Part shown: positions 21,483 to 27,748 of the stretch, piece after piece
Layout of the letters: each line of letters opens with the position of its first letter
Position numbering within the stretch: the first letter of the stretch is position 1
Virus record (IMG/VR): IMGVR_UViG_3300006033_000011
Coordinates: 1-39,565 of that record
Direction: 5' to 3' (one strand)
DNA length: 39,565 nt
DNA from: a virus
Translations under genes and position numbers: made by a program
Notes under the pieces: model-generated
The model's database searches: none
Told to the model about the DNA's origin: nothing
What the model saw: only the letters and a program-made list of their open reading frames with translations

Positions 21483-22507
21483 CCGGTCGCCGTCAAGAGA
21501 CTCTGGCTAGAGATGCTCGCATGTCTGAAATGGCTGAGCGTGGAATGACTGCGCTGGAGATTGCTGGGGCCGAGAACGTCTCCCGTTGCACCGTCTACAA
21601 CTGGGCGCGGGAATGCGGGAAAGCACTGCAAAAGCACCCAAGCCAAACCAGCAACGCATCCAATCTGCGGGCCGAAAAGATGGCCAGCATGTACCGCCAA
21701 GGCGTGACTTTGCAAAAGATTGCGGATCAGCACGACATCACCCGTGAGCGAGTGCGCCAAATCCTGAAGTCCGTTGGCATCACAGCTCAAGAAGGCGGTG
21801 CCAGCGTCGTATCCGCCGCCAAGTCCGCGGCCCGCGCACAGGCCCGCGAAGCGAAGAGCATGGCTAAGTATGGGCTTCCCTCCGCTGTAGTTCAGCAACT
21901 GCGCAAAGACGGCGTGCTCAGCGCTTACAGATCGCAGCGAGCCCATGCAGCCATTCGTGCCATTGAATGGAATCTCACATTCCAACAATGGTTTGCCATT
22001 TGGCAGTCCAGCGGCAAGTTGCACCTGCGTGGACGGGGCAAAGGCAAATATGTCATGTCGCGTGTCAGCGACTCCGGCTGCTACGAGCTGGGCAACGTCC
22101 ACATTCAACTGGCAACAGAAAACAGCCGCGAAGCCGTCCGAGTATGGATGGGCAAGACCAAGCCCAACAAGGGTGTTTATTGCCTCTACCCAGGCCGCGA
22201 GTTGGCATGGTTCGCCAGGGCCGGCAAGAAACCTTTGGGGTTCTTCGCCACCGAGGCCGAGGCTGTCGCCGCCCGCGTTGCTTTCTTTCAGACCAACCCT
22301 GGCGCCCTGACTCGGAGTACAGGCTGCGGCTATGCACACATCAAGGCTCAGAAAGGCCGCTCTGAGCGCTTTCAGGTCATGGTCGGCAAAAAATACGTTG
22401 GCAGCTACACGACGCCCGAAGCCGCTCTGGCGGCCCGTGCTGCGTATCTCGAAGCCTTTGCCCAGCAAGGCGCGGCTGTCGAGGCCAAGCCCACCCAAGC
22501 GGCCTAA
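21479..22507 (+). CDS. Composite DNA-binding protein: HTH, sigma-4-like, HNH-like and AP2-like modules
   Basis: The 342-residue protein stands where lambda has cII. Residues about 15-45 form a helix-turn-helix (M-T-A-L-E-I-A-G-A-E-N-V-S-R-C-T-V-Y-N-W). Residues about 75-98 look like sigma-70 region 4 (G-V-T-L-Q-K-I-A-D-Q-H-D-I-T-R-E-R-V-R-Q). About 160-215 has the phage endonuclease-like pattern W-x-x-x-W..S-G-K ... K-Y-V-M-S-R ... C-Y-E-L-G-N-V. The C-terminal half holds two AP2-like units (P-L-G-F-F-A-T-E-A-E-A-V-A-A-R and Y-V-G-S-Y-T-T-P-E-A-A-L-A-A-R). It may be a regulator or a domesticated homing endonuclease. It is coupled to cro by ATGA. Confidence 0.7.
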   Translation: MTGRRQETLARDARMSEMAERGMTALEIAGAENVSRCTVYNWARECGKALQKHPSQTSNASNLRAEKMASMYRQGVTLQKIADQHDITRERVRQILKSVGITAQEGGASVVSAAKSAARAQAREAKSMAKYGLPSAVVQQLRKDGVLSAYRSQRAHAAIRAIEWNLTFQQWFAIWQSSGKLHLRGRGKGKYVMSRVSDSGCYELGNVHIQLATENSREAVRVWMGKTKPNKGVYCLYPGRELAWFARAGKKPLGFFATEAEAVAARVAFFQTNPGALTRSTGCGYAHIKAQKGRSERFQVMVGKKYVGSYTTPEAALAARAAYLEAFAQQGAAVEAKPTQAA

Positions 22508-22510
22508 GCC

Positions 22511-22726
22511 ATGGCCGCCGACAAGTCCGAGCTGCGCCAGCTCGCCCCCACCCACTTGCTCCAAGCCTTGGACGCCATCGCCATGGCAAAGGGCATGGAG
22601 CGCCACGCCTACATCGAGGCGGTTTTGACGGCAGAAGCAAAAAAGGTGGCGCATGAGGCCATGGTGCTTTCGCGCTGCCTGCATGGCAATCCGCTGCTGT
22701 CGGAGTCATCAGGAGTCCCCCAATGA
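22511..22726 (+). CDS. Small putative ribbon-helix-helix regulator, 71 residues
   Basis: The protein begins with a possible beta strand (S-E-L-R-Q-L-A-P) and then two helices (H-L-L-Q-A-L-D-A-I-A-M-A-K-G and E-R-H-A-Y-I-E-A-V-L-T-A-E-A-K-K-V), the size and layout of Arc/MetJ-type DNA-binding proteins. As the second gene after cro it could be the delayed early regulator that takes the role of CII, but there is no direct sequence evidence for that. It starts four bases after the previous stop and overlaps the next gene in ATGA. Confidence 0.6.
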   Translation: MAADKSELRQLAPTHLLQALDAIAMAKGMERHAYIEAVLTAEAKKVAHEAMVLSRCLHGNPLLSESSGVPQ

Positions 22727-22962
22727 ACGCATCCACATCCGTGCGCCCGCGTGGCGCTGATACCGACGTGGTGGCAAAGCCCATCGTGCGCAATCAGTCC
22801 AAAGCTCCGTTGGTGGGCAATGTACACCTGCTGCTGGACAGCCGGGGCCGTGCGACTGTGGGCATTGAGCGACGCACCAAGGGCGCAATAACCATTGAGA
22901 ACCGCGAGCAGAGCGCAGCGAGCTTGGCAAAGCGTCAGCGCATCAGTAAGGCGGGAGCGTAG
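22723..22962 (+). CDS. Hypothetical 79-residue basic protein
   Basis: The product is basic with an extended N terminus (S-V-R-P-R-G-A-D-T-D) and a likely beta hairpin (G-N-V-H-L-L-L-D-S-R-G-R-A-T-V-G-I-E-R-R). The C-terminal helix is Arg/Lys-rich (S-L-A-K-R-Q-R-I-S-K). It sits between the putative ribbon-helix-helix gene and the replication initiator gene, with the next start seven bases downstream. The net charge suggests DNA or RNA binding. No family recognised. Confidence 0.62.
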   Translation: MNASTSVRPRGADTDVVAKPIVRNQSKAPLVGNVHLLLDSRGRATVGIERRTKGAITIENREQSAASLAKRQRISKAGA

Positions 22963-22969
22963 TAGCGCG

Positions 22970-23806
22970 ATGAGCTATGAAGCTGTGAGCTGGGCTATGG
23001 CCCAGAACGTCGGGAAGTCATCCACCAAGTTCGTCTTGGTGGCAATGGCTGAGCATGTGAACGGGAAGGACGCAGGAATGCTGTGCTTCCCCTCCGTGCA
23101 GGCGCTTTGCAGCATGACTGAGCAGGATCGCAAAACTGTTATGGACAACCTGCAGCGGCTGCGCGAAATGGGGTTCATTGAGGACACCGGCGCACGTCGC
23201 GGCATCACGGGTCAGGTTCCTGTGTACCGCCTAAAGAGTCCCGAAAACGGCACTGTTAAGGCAGACCAAACTAAGCCATCTACCAAGCCAAACAGTACCG
23301 AAATTCCCACGCCAAACAGTACCGCAAACGGCACCGGTCCCGAAAACGGAACAGTCCCGTTTTTCCCTACTAACAGTACCGAAATTCCCACTGAACAGTC
23401 CCGTTTTTCCCTGGAAACAGTACCAAAAACGGGACCCGGAACCAGGAAAGAACCAGGAAGGAATAAGGAAGGGAACAAGGAACAGAGCGCGTGCGCGTCC
23501 ATCCCCGGTGTTCCTGCCCAACTGTTCTCGGACTACATGGCTGTGCGGAAAGCGAAGAAGGCAGGCCCGCTGACCACCACGGCGATCAATGGGCTGATCC
23601 GCGAGGCGGAGAAGGCTGGGAAGACGATCGAAGAGGCCGTGACGATTTGCTGCGAACGGGGATGGCAGTCCCTGCGGGCAGATTGGCTGATCGACAGGCA
23701 GCCCACGGGACGGGCACACCAAACAGCCGCAAGGCCATCGCGCCACAGCGGATTTGACCAACTCGACTACACAACCGGAGTGCACGCAGATGGAAGCTTT
23801 GCTTGA
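22970..23806 (+). CDS. Lambda O-like replication initiator
   Basis: This 278-residue protein starts with a winged-helix domain (residues 1-92: S-Y-E-A-V-S-W-A, S-S-T-K-F-V-L-V-A-M-A-E-H, C-F-P-S-V-Q-A-L-C-S-M-T, T-V-M-D-N-L-Q-R-L-R-E-M-G-F-I), the standard fold of phage replication initiators. A low-complexity Asn/Thr/Pro/Gly linker (about 93-165) follows; its DNA contains the iteron array. The C-terminal domain (about 178-250, L-F-S-D-Y-M-A-V-R-K-A-K-K-A-G and T-T-A-I-N-G-L-I-R-E-A-E-K-A-G) probably contacts the helicase loader. The gene overlaps the loader gene by 17 bases. Position and architecture correspond to lambda O. Confidence 0.85.
   Translation: MSYEAVSWAMAQNVGKSSTKFVLVAMAEHVNGKDAGMLCFPSVQALCSMTEQDRKTVMDNLQRLREMGFIEDTGARRGITGQVPVYRLKSPENGTVKADQTKPSTKPNSTEIPTPNSTANGTGPENGTVPFFPTNSTEIPTEQSRFSLETVPKTGPGTRKEPGRNKEGNKEQSACASIPGVPAQLFSDYMAVRKAKKAGPLTTTAINGLIREAEKAGKTIEEAVTICCERGWQSLRADWLIDRQPTGRAHQTAARPSRHSGFDQLDYTTGVHADGSFA
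23239..23430 (+). other. ori: Putative replication origin: iterons inside the initiator gene
   Basis: Six direct copies of AACAGTnCCG/A lie at 23291, 23315, 23350, 23372, 23394 and 23417, with spacings of 24, 35, 22, 22 and 23 bases, roughly two helical turns. One inverted copy is at 23248-23257. A 20-bp unit is exactly duplicated (23291-23310 and 23372-23391), as is a 20-bp unit at 23349-23368 and 23393-23412, and GTCCCGAAAACGG occurs twice (23239 and 23338). The array lies in the linker-coding part of the initiator gene, the place of the lambda origin. A purine-rich stretch follows at 23430-23490. Confidence 0.78.
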
Positions 23807-24623
23807 AAAAATGAACACGCGCAGCATCGACTTTGATCGCGTGATGGGCCGCCCAATGTCGGCAATTGGCCGGGTGCAGTTTTCCTGCCCACGTCACGGC
23901 GAATACATGGCAACAGGCACCCGTCTGTCAAGCCGAGATATCTGGACAACCTGTCCAGGTTGCAAGAAGGACCGAGAGGGCCAGGAGGCAGCAGAGAAGC
24001 AAATGGCTGTGGCCCGCAGGCTGGCCCAAGAGAAGGCAGGTCAGCTGCAGCAGGCCGCAATCCCGCAGCGCTTTATCGGCCGCACGCTGGACGCCTTCAA
24101 GGCCACGACGCCAGAGCAGCAGCGTGCGTTTGGCATCGCGGTGGATTTCGCGTCCAACTTCGAGGCGCACTACAAGAAGGGTTCGTGGCTTGTGTTCTCT
24201 GGCCTGCCTGGGACTGGCAAAAGCCATCTTGCCGCTGGAATTTTGCAAGCGATTATGCCCGCCTACGTTGGGCGCTACTTCACCTGCATGGAGGTGATTC
24301 AGCACATCCGATCGACATGGCGCAAGGACTCGGAGGCCAGCGAGGTGGATGTGCTGGCCGAGTTCGCCAACGTCCCTTTGCTGGTAATTGACGAGATCGG
24401 GATGCAGTACGGCACCGAGAGCGAACAGAACCACCTGTTCGACGTTCTGGACCGCCGTTACCGCGACATGATGCCGACCATCCTGCTGACCAACCAGAAC
24501 AAGGATGGCTTCCGGCAGTACGTCGGCGACCGCATCTATGACCGCATGACCGAGTGCGCCCGGTGGGTGCCTTTCCCCTGGGAGAGCTATCGGCCAATCG
24601 CCCGCAAGGAGATTGCCGAATGA
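23790..24623 (+). CDS. DnaC-like helicase loader ATPase
   Basis: This 277-residue protein has an N-terminal zinc-like cluster (C-P-R-H at 33-36 and C-P-G-C at 55-58) and a helical linker. Its AAA+ ATPase domain carries Walker A G-L-P-G-T-G-K-S (138-145), Walker B L-L-V-I-D-E-I-G, and sensor I T-I-L-L-T-N-Q-N. It should load the host DnaB helicase at the phage origin together with the initiator. An upstream ATG at 23754 exists, but the start at 23790 has a GGAG nine bases before it and gives a sequence typical of the family. The last bases overlap the next gene in ATGA. Confidence 0.9.
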   Translation: MEALLEKMNTRSIDFDRVMGRPMSAIGRVQFSCPRHGEYMATGTRLSSRDIWTTCPGCKKDREGQEAAEKQMAVARRLAQEKAGQLQQAAIPQRFIGRTLDAFKATTPEQQRAFGIAVDFASNFEAHYKKGSWLVFSGLPGTGKSHLAAGILQAIMPAYVGRYFTCMEVIQHIRSTWRKDSEASEVDVLAEFANVPLLVIDEIGMQYGTESEQNHLFDVLDRRYRDMMPTILLTNQNKDGFRQYVGDRIYDRMTECARWVPFPWESYRPIARKEIAE

Positions 24624-24751
24624 CCCTGCGCGAAAACCTCACTGCCGAACAGCGCTGGGCTCATGCCGTCCTCGATGACGTGCGCGACGGCCTGGCCCAT
24701 CGCTCCAAAGACGTGCGCGAAGCACTGCGAATCCTGGGGGACTACCTGTGA
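24620..24751 (+). CDS. Hypothetical 43-residue protein
   Basis: A short helical, acidic/basic product (M-T-L-R-E-N-L-T-A-E-Q-R-W-A-H-A-V-L-D-D then V-R-D-G-L-A-H-R-S-K-D-V-R-E-A-L-R-I-L-G). ATGA overlaps on both sides make expression likely. It forms a predicted helical hairpin. No function known. Confidence 0.65.
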   Translation: MTLRENLTAEQRWAHAVLDDVRDGLAHRSKDVREALRILGDYL

Positions 24752-25089
24752 TCCACGAATTCACCGCCGACGCCAGAGAGGCCAACCGCATCGCCAACCA
24801 GCTGCGCGGTGGCAACCGGGCCACCAAGGCGCCCGCACCACGCTGGCCGCACGCGCCTGCAGCTGGTGGCAAGTTGACAGCACTCACGCCAGTGCAGATC
24901 GAGATCCTTGCTTTCATGCGGGAGTACCTGGCCGAGAACGACCAACTGCCGCCTGTGGCGCAAGTCGGGGCCAAGTTCGGCATGCACACCAATGGGGCCC
25001 AGTGGCACCTGGCCGAGATGGGGCGCAAGGGTGCCCTGGAGAAGAACGCTGCAGGGCGCTGGCGCTTTGCGCGAGGGGGCACCAAGTGA
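24748..25089 (+). CDS. Protein with LexA-like winged-helix domain but no peptidase
   Basis: This 113-residue protein has a basic, flexible N-terminal half (residues 1-45) and a C-terminal winged helix: L-T-P-V-Q-I-E-I-L-A-F-M-R-E-Y-L-A-E-N-D-Q spread over 46-66, then L-P-P-V-A-Q-V-G-A-K-F-G, H-L-A-E-M-G-R-K-G-A-L-E, and R-W-R-F-A-R. This is the DNA-binding fold at the N terminus of LexA, standing here alone without the cleavage domain. Such proteins could compete at SOS-type operators or regulate phage genes. The stop overlaps a GTG start for the next gene (25086). Confidence 0.72.
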   Translation: MIHEFTADAREANRIANQLRGGNRATKAPAPRWPHAPAAGGKLTALTPVQIEILAFMREYLAENDQLPPVAQVGAKFGMHTNGAQWHLAEMGRKGALEKNAAGRWRFARGGTK

Positions 25090-25274
25090 AGGTCAACCGC
25101 TGCGCCCGGTGTGGTCGCGCCACTTTCCTGCCTGCGGTGGTCATCGGCACCCAGCCGTTTGGTCGTGTCTGTGCCCGCAAGGCTGGCCTGATCGAGCCCA
25201 AGCGCCGCCGCCGCGCATCTGATGCTGAGCGGGATACGAAAACCATGGATTTGTTTGGAGGAGCGCCCGCATGA
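25086..25274 (+). CDS. Small zinc-ribbon-like basic protein, GTG start
   Basis: I use the GTG at 25086, which overlaps the previous stop (GTGA), because the ORF then begins (M)-K-V-N-R-C-A-R-C-G-R, a natural zinc-knuckle start. A second cysteine block V-C-A-R-K-A-G-L and a strongly basic segment (K-R-R-R-R-A-S-D) follow, ending M-D-L-F-G-G-A-P-A. The 62-residue product probably binds nucleic acid. It belongs to the nin-like group of small genes. Confidence 0.65.
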   Translation: MKVNRCARCGRATFLPAVVIGTQPFGRVCARKAGLIEPKRRRRASDAERDTKTMDLFGGAPA

Positions 25275-25402
25275 AACCCCACTTCCGAAAAGTCCTGGGA
25301 ATCTGGCACTGCGGTATCCGCGGCATCCCGAACAAGCGTATCGGCCTGGGCTACACGCCCAAGGCTGCTTATCTGGACTGGCTGGGGGTGGGGCATGGCT
25401 GA
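25271..25402 (+). CDS. Hypothetical 43-residue protein
   Basis: The ORF begins in ATGA overlap at 25271 behind a GGAGGAGC ribosome site. The product is M-K-P-H-F-R-K-V-L-G-I-W-H-C-G-I-R-G-I followed by P-N-K-R-I-G-L-G-Y-T-P-K-A-A-Y-L-D-W. The G-Y-T-P-x-x-A-Y-x-x-W ending is a pattern I have seen in short phage proteins of nin regions. The stop lies inside the NinB gene (overlap 8 bases). Function unknown. Confidence 0.65.
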   Translation: MKPHFRKVLGIWHCGIRGIPNKRIGLGYTPKAAYLDWLGVGHG

Positions 25403-25829
25403 GCGCATCACCATGAGCCTGTACAACGCCCAGCAGGCACACCAGGCCATCCAAACAGCATGGAAGCACGCCAAGGGCTGGCTGATGGCCTCAGACACCC
25501 GTCTGACGCTGGAAATCCGCCCTGAGAAGCGCAGCGATGCGCAGAACCGCTTATTGCACGCCTGCCTGTCCGAAATCAGCAAGCAAGTGGAATGGGCCGG
25601 GGCAAAGCGCGACGTGGACACATGGAAGCGCCTGCTCACTGCCGCGTGGCTGCGCGCCCGTGGCGAGCCTATCGAAATGCTGCCCGCATTGGATGGGCAT
25701 GGTGTGGACATCGTTTTCAGGCGTACCAGCCAACTCACAAAAGCCGAATGCGCGGAGCTGTCTGAGTTCGTCATGGCATGGGCAGCAGAGCGGGGCATCT
25801 ACATGCCTGCGCCGGAGGGGTGGCAATGA
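25395..25829 (+). CDS. ninB: NinB-type recombination protein
   Basis: This 144-residue protein fits the NinB/Orf family: a basic helix A-I-Q-T-A-W-K-H-A-K, then L-T-L-E-I-R-P-E-K-R-S-D-A-Q-N-R-L-L-H-A, W-A-G-A-K-R-D-V-D-T-W-K-R-L-L-T-A-A-W and T-S-Q-L-T-K-A-E-C-A-E-L-S-E-F. In lambda the NinB (Orf) protein binds single-stranded DNA and helps RecBCD/RecF-type recombination and the phage recombinase. Here it would cooperate with RecT, YqaJ and NinG. It lies in the lambda-like nin position between replication and late antitermination genes. Confidence 0.88.
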   Translation: MAERITMSLYNAQQAHQAIQTAWKHAKGWLMASDTRLTLEIRPEKRSDAQNRLLHACLSEISKQVEWAGAKRDVDTWKRLLTAAWLRARGEPIEMLPALDGHGVDIVFRRTSQLTKAECAELSEFVMAWAAERGIYMPAPEGWQ

Positions 25830-25957
25830 AGAAATCGGACGTTCTGTTTCTGATGGCCGCGATCTACCTAGCGCAAGTGGTTTCCAAAGATGCCGCGTTG
25901 GCACTGGGTGCGGGATGCCTGTGTTTCGCCTTCATTTTGAAGATGCGGGGGCATTGA
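25826..25957 (+). CDS. Small two-helix membrane protein, 43 residues
   Basis: The ORF is bracketed by NinB (ATGA overlap) and NinG (stop directly before its ATG) and has a GGAGGGG ribosome site. The product M-K-K-S-D-V-L-F-L-M-A-A-I-Y-L-A-Q-V-V continues with S-K-D-A-A-L-A-L-G-A-G-C-L-C-F-A-F-I-L-K. It has two hydrophobic segments separated by K-D and ends in basic residues. Probable inner-membrane peptide of unknown role. Confidence 0.65.
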   Translation: MKKSDVLFLMAAIYLAQVVSKDAALALGAGCLCFAFILKMRGH

Positions 25958-26533
25958 ATGCTGACCTACAAAAACCCCAAGGCCAAGCCATGCGGAGTGT
26001 GTGAGCGACTGTTTGTGCCGGTGCGCCCAATGATGGTTGTCTGTTCTCCAGCCTGCGCCATGAAGAAGGTGCGGCAGGCCAAGGTAGAGGAGCGCGCCAA
26101 GGTTCGCACCCGCAAGGAAGCCATCAAGCCGCGCGCGAAGTGGCTGGCCGAGTGCCAAGCAATTGTTAACCGCTATGTGCGGATTCTGGCGCTATCGCGC
26201 GGGGAGGGTTGCTACACCTGCGGCGCGACGCCTACGCAGAAGTTCGGTGGCACCTATGACGCCGGGCACTTCCGCTCGGTTGGCAGCGCCCCGCACCTGC
26301 GCTATTGGATCCCGCAGATCAAGTTGCAGTGCATTCCTTGCAACCGCCACAAAGGCGGCATGGCGCTGGCTTTCCGTGAACGGCTTGTGCGCGACCACGG
26401 GGAGGATTGGGTTGCCCGGCTGGAGGCCATGCAGCACATCGCGAAGTTCGATGTGGATTACCTCAAGCGCCTAAAGGCCGTGATGACTAAAAAGGTTCGT
26501 AGATTGGAGAAGCGATATGAAATGCTGCGTTGA
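25958..26533 (+). CDS. ninG: NinG/Rap-type recombination endonuclease
   Basis: This 191-residue protein starts with a zinc-type element (C-G-V-C ... C-S-P-A-C), then a basic helix with E-E-R-A-K-V-R-T-R-K-E. The core has C-Y-T-C-G, D-A-G-H-F-R-S-V-G, L-R-Y-W-I-P-Q-I-K-L-Q-C-I-P-C-N-R-H-K-G-G, the HNH-like cysteine/histidine arrangement of NinG. In lambda this protein (Rap) cuts recombination intermediates such as Holliday or D-loop structures. The C-terminal end overlaps the next gene by 17 bases. Family match is clear. Confidence 0.92.
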   Translation: MLTYKNPKAKPCGVCERLFVPVRPMMVVCSPACAMKKVRQAKVEERAKVRTRKEAIKPRAKWLAECQAIVNRYVRILALSRGEGCYTCGATPTQKFGGTYDAGHFRSVGSAPHLRYWIPQIKLQCIPCNRHKGGMALAFRERLVRDHGEDWVARLEAMQHIAKFDVDYLKRLKAVMTKKVRRLEKRYEMLR

Positions 26534-26843
26534 AGGTTGCGAGCGCGATGCGCACTACAAGGCTGCGCAACTGTGCCAAATGCACTATTTCCGCCAACGC
26601 TGGTACGGCACAACCGAGACAGTGAAGCGCGGCAAGGCGAAGCCCAAGCCCTACGAGCCAAAGACGCACGCCAAGCACGAGCGGTCTAACTCAGTGGCAA
26701 TCACCTGCAACGGGAAGACGCTTACCGCTGCGGAATGGGTGCGAGAGCCTGGTGTAACTGTCAGCCGCGCGGGCTTGATTTGGCGTCTTCGCCAAGGATG
26801 GGAGACAAGCCGTGCGCTGTTTCAACAAGGGCGGTTCGCATGA
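26517..26843 (+). CDS. Zinc-knuckle protein with homing-endonuclease-type DNA-binding tail
   Basis: The N-terminal 30 residues (M-K-C-C-V-E-G-C-E-R-D-A-H-Y-K, C-Q-M-H-Y-F-R-Q-R-W) form a small Cys/His knuckle, followed by a Lys/Pro-rich linker. The C-terminal 45 residues (I-T-C-N-G-K-T-L-T-A-A-E-W, V-S-R-A-G-L-I-W-R-L-R-Q-G-W) match the short repeat that ends many phage HNH and GIY-YIG endonucleases as a DNA-recognition module. The catalytic His-Asn-His is missing, so it is likely a DNA-binding remnant or regulator of 108 residues. It overlaps NinG by 17 bases with a GGAG ribosome site. Confidence 0.7.
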   Translation: MKCCVEGCERDAHYKAAQLCQMHYFRQRWYGTTETVKRGKAKPKPYEPKTHAKHERSNSVAITCNGKTLTAAEWVREPGVTVSRAGLIWRLRQGWETSRALFQQGRFA

Positions 26844-26887
26844 CTCGAAACACCTACAAGAAAAAGCTGAAGGAACTGAAAGCATGA
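26840..26887 (+). CDS. 15-residue bridging peptide
   Basis: The ORF begins in an ATGA overlap with the previous gene and ends in an ATGA overlap with the next. The product is MTRNTYKKKLKELKA, a basic amphipathic helix. The AAGGA ribosome site of the following gene lies within it. It may serve mainly to carry ribosomes across the gap. Confidence 0.4.
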   Translation: MTRNTYKKKLKELKA

Positions 26888-27189
26888 GAGTAGGCGTCCA
26901 AATCAAAGAGCTATGCGCCGCACTGGAAGGCATGGGCTCAGCAACAGCGGCAGAAATCCACCAGGCCGCTTTCCCCGAGCTGGATGTGAACTCTGTTCGC
27001 ACGTATTGCAGCAGGGCTGTGGGCCTGGGGTTCGCCACGGTGGACAGAAGCACCTATCCCATGCGGTTTTCCATTGCCGAGGTTTGGGCGAAGTTCAATG
27101 CCCAGAAGCCAGCGCCAGCAAAGCAGCCCAGGCCCGTCTATGTGCGGCCATCCAATCCACTGTTCACCGCCTGGAGCCATGCCGCATGA
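26884..27189 (+). CDS. Hypothetical 101-residue protein with winged-helix-like region
   Basis: The start at 26884 has AAGGA ten bases upstream. The first 65 residues (I-K-E-L-C-A-A-L-E-G-M-G-S-A-T-A-A-E-I-H-Q, V-N-S-V-R-T-Y-C-S-R-A-V-G-L-G-F-A, then R-F-S-I-A) look like a small winged-helix DNA-binding domain of the sort in replication-linked or antitermination-linked proteins. A Pro/Ala/Lys-rich tail follows. It directly precedes the Q-like gene in ATGA overlap, so it could take part in late-gene control, but that is inference. Confidence 0.62.
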   Translation: MRVGVQIKELCAALEGMGSATAAEIHQAAFPELDVNSVRTYCSRAVGLGFATVDRSTYPMRFSIAEVWAKFNAQKPAPAKQPRPVYVRPSNPLFTAWSHAA

Positions 27190-27575
27190 AGCGCGAAAAC
27201 ATTGATCTGAGCGTGACACCCCCAGACCTGCGCGAAGCCGAGGAGTTACTGATTCGTTACGGCCTGTGGGCACAAGACCGCTACAAAAAGCGCCGCTGCG
27301 CCAGTGCCGAAGGCCAGTACAGGGCACCACCCACACCAGGCGAGGAACCCATGCCCGTGCTCATGGCCGATTTCGCCGCGATGGATGTGCAGCGGGCTTT
27401 GCAGGTGGTTCCCAGGCAGTACAGCCGCGTACTGGCAGCGGTGTACATCCCCAAAGCAGAGAGTGAGCTATCCGCACGCCTTCGCATGGGCATCAAGCGC
27501 AGGCTGTGGCATGACTCCAGAGTGCAAGGGCTGAGATTATTTTGGGGGCATTACTTGCGCCGGTTGACAAAGTAG
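27186..27575 (+). CDS. Q-like late antiterminator
   Basis: The 129-residue protein matches the short phage antiterminator Q type. M-K-R-E-N-I-D-L-S-V-T-P-P-D-L-R-E-A is followed by L-L-I-R-Y-G-L-W-A-Q-D-R-Y-K-K, then A-M-D-V-Q-R-A-L-Q-V-V-P-R-Q-Y and R-L-R-M-G-I-K-R-R-L-W. It would act on RNA polymerase at the late promoter and let it pass the leader terminator at 27649. The predicted late promoter begins inside its 3' end and the structured leader follows directly, exactly the lambda Q/pR'/tR' arrangement. Start is in ATGA overlap with the preceding gene. Confidence 0.82.
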   Translation: MKRENIDLSVTPPDLREAEELLIRYGLWAQDRYKKRRCASAEGQYRAPPTPGEEPMPVLMADFAAMDVQRALQVVPRQYSRVLAAVYIPKAESELSARLRMGIKRRLWHDSRVQGLRLFWGHYLRRLTK

Positions 27576-27583
27576 TGCATAAT
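27555..27583 (+). promoter_or_regulatory. Putative late promoter pR'
   Basis: TTGCGC (27555-27560), a 17-base spacer and CATAAT (27578-27583) form a sigma-70-like promoter overlapping the end of the Q-like gene. A TTGACA at 27564 is closer to consensus, but its spacing to CATAAT is only eight bases. A Q-binding sequence would be expected in the spacer. Confidence 0.6.
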
Positions 27584-27590
27584 CGCGCCC

Positions 27591-27681
27591 AAATCCGCGA
27601 CACTGTGTCGTTCATCGCTTGCCCAACGGCAGGCGATGGTGTCTCCAGAGCCTCGAAGCAGCAATGCCTCGGGGCTTTTTG
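27591..27681 (+). ncRNA. Structured late leader RNA (6S-like of lambda)
   Basis: From the expected start (about 27591) to the terminator the RNA would be about 90 bases. It contains a palindrome CGACACTGTGTCG (27598-27610), then an 11-bp stem CATCGCTTGCC/GGCAGGCGATG with a CAAC loop (27613-27638), then the terminator stem. In lambda the pR' transcript without Q ends as a similar short leader RNA. Existence is predicted from sequence only. Confidence 0.55.
27649..27681 (+). terminator. Putative tR'-like terminator
   Basis: The stem AGCCTCGA (27649-27656) pairs with TCGGGGCT (27669-27676) with one G-U pair, followed by TTTT. It sits some 60 bases after the predicted late start and before the first late gene, so late expression should need antitermination. 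Confidence 0.75.
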
Positions 27682-27748
27682 CTTTGCGGGCCGCTTCTCT
27701 CCCATGAACTGGCTTTGTCCAACTGGAAGCGCGCCCGCTCCTCAACGC

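Noticed and set aside
27564-27583. TTGACA at 27564 as -35 of the late promoter
   Set aside because: Only eight bases separate it from CATAAT; the TTGCGC at 27555 gives a 17-base spacer and is preferred.
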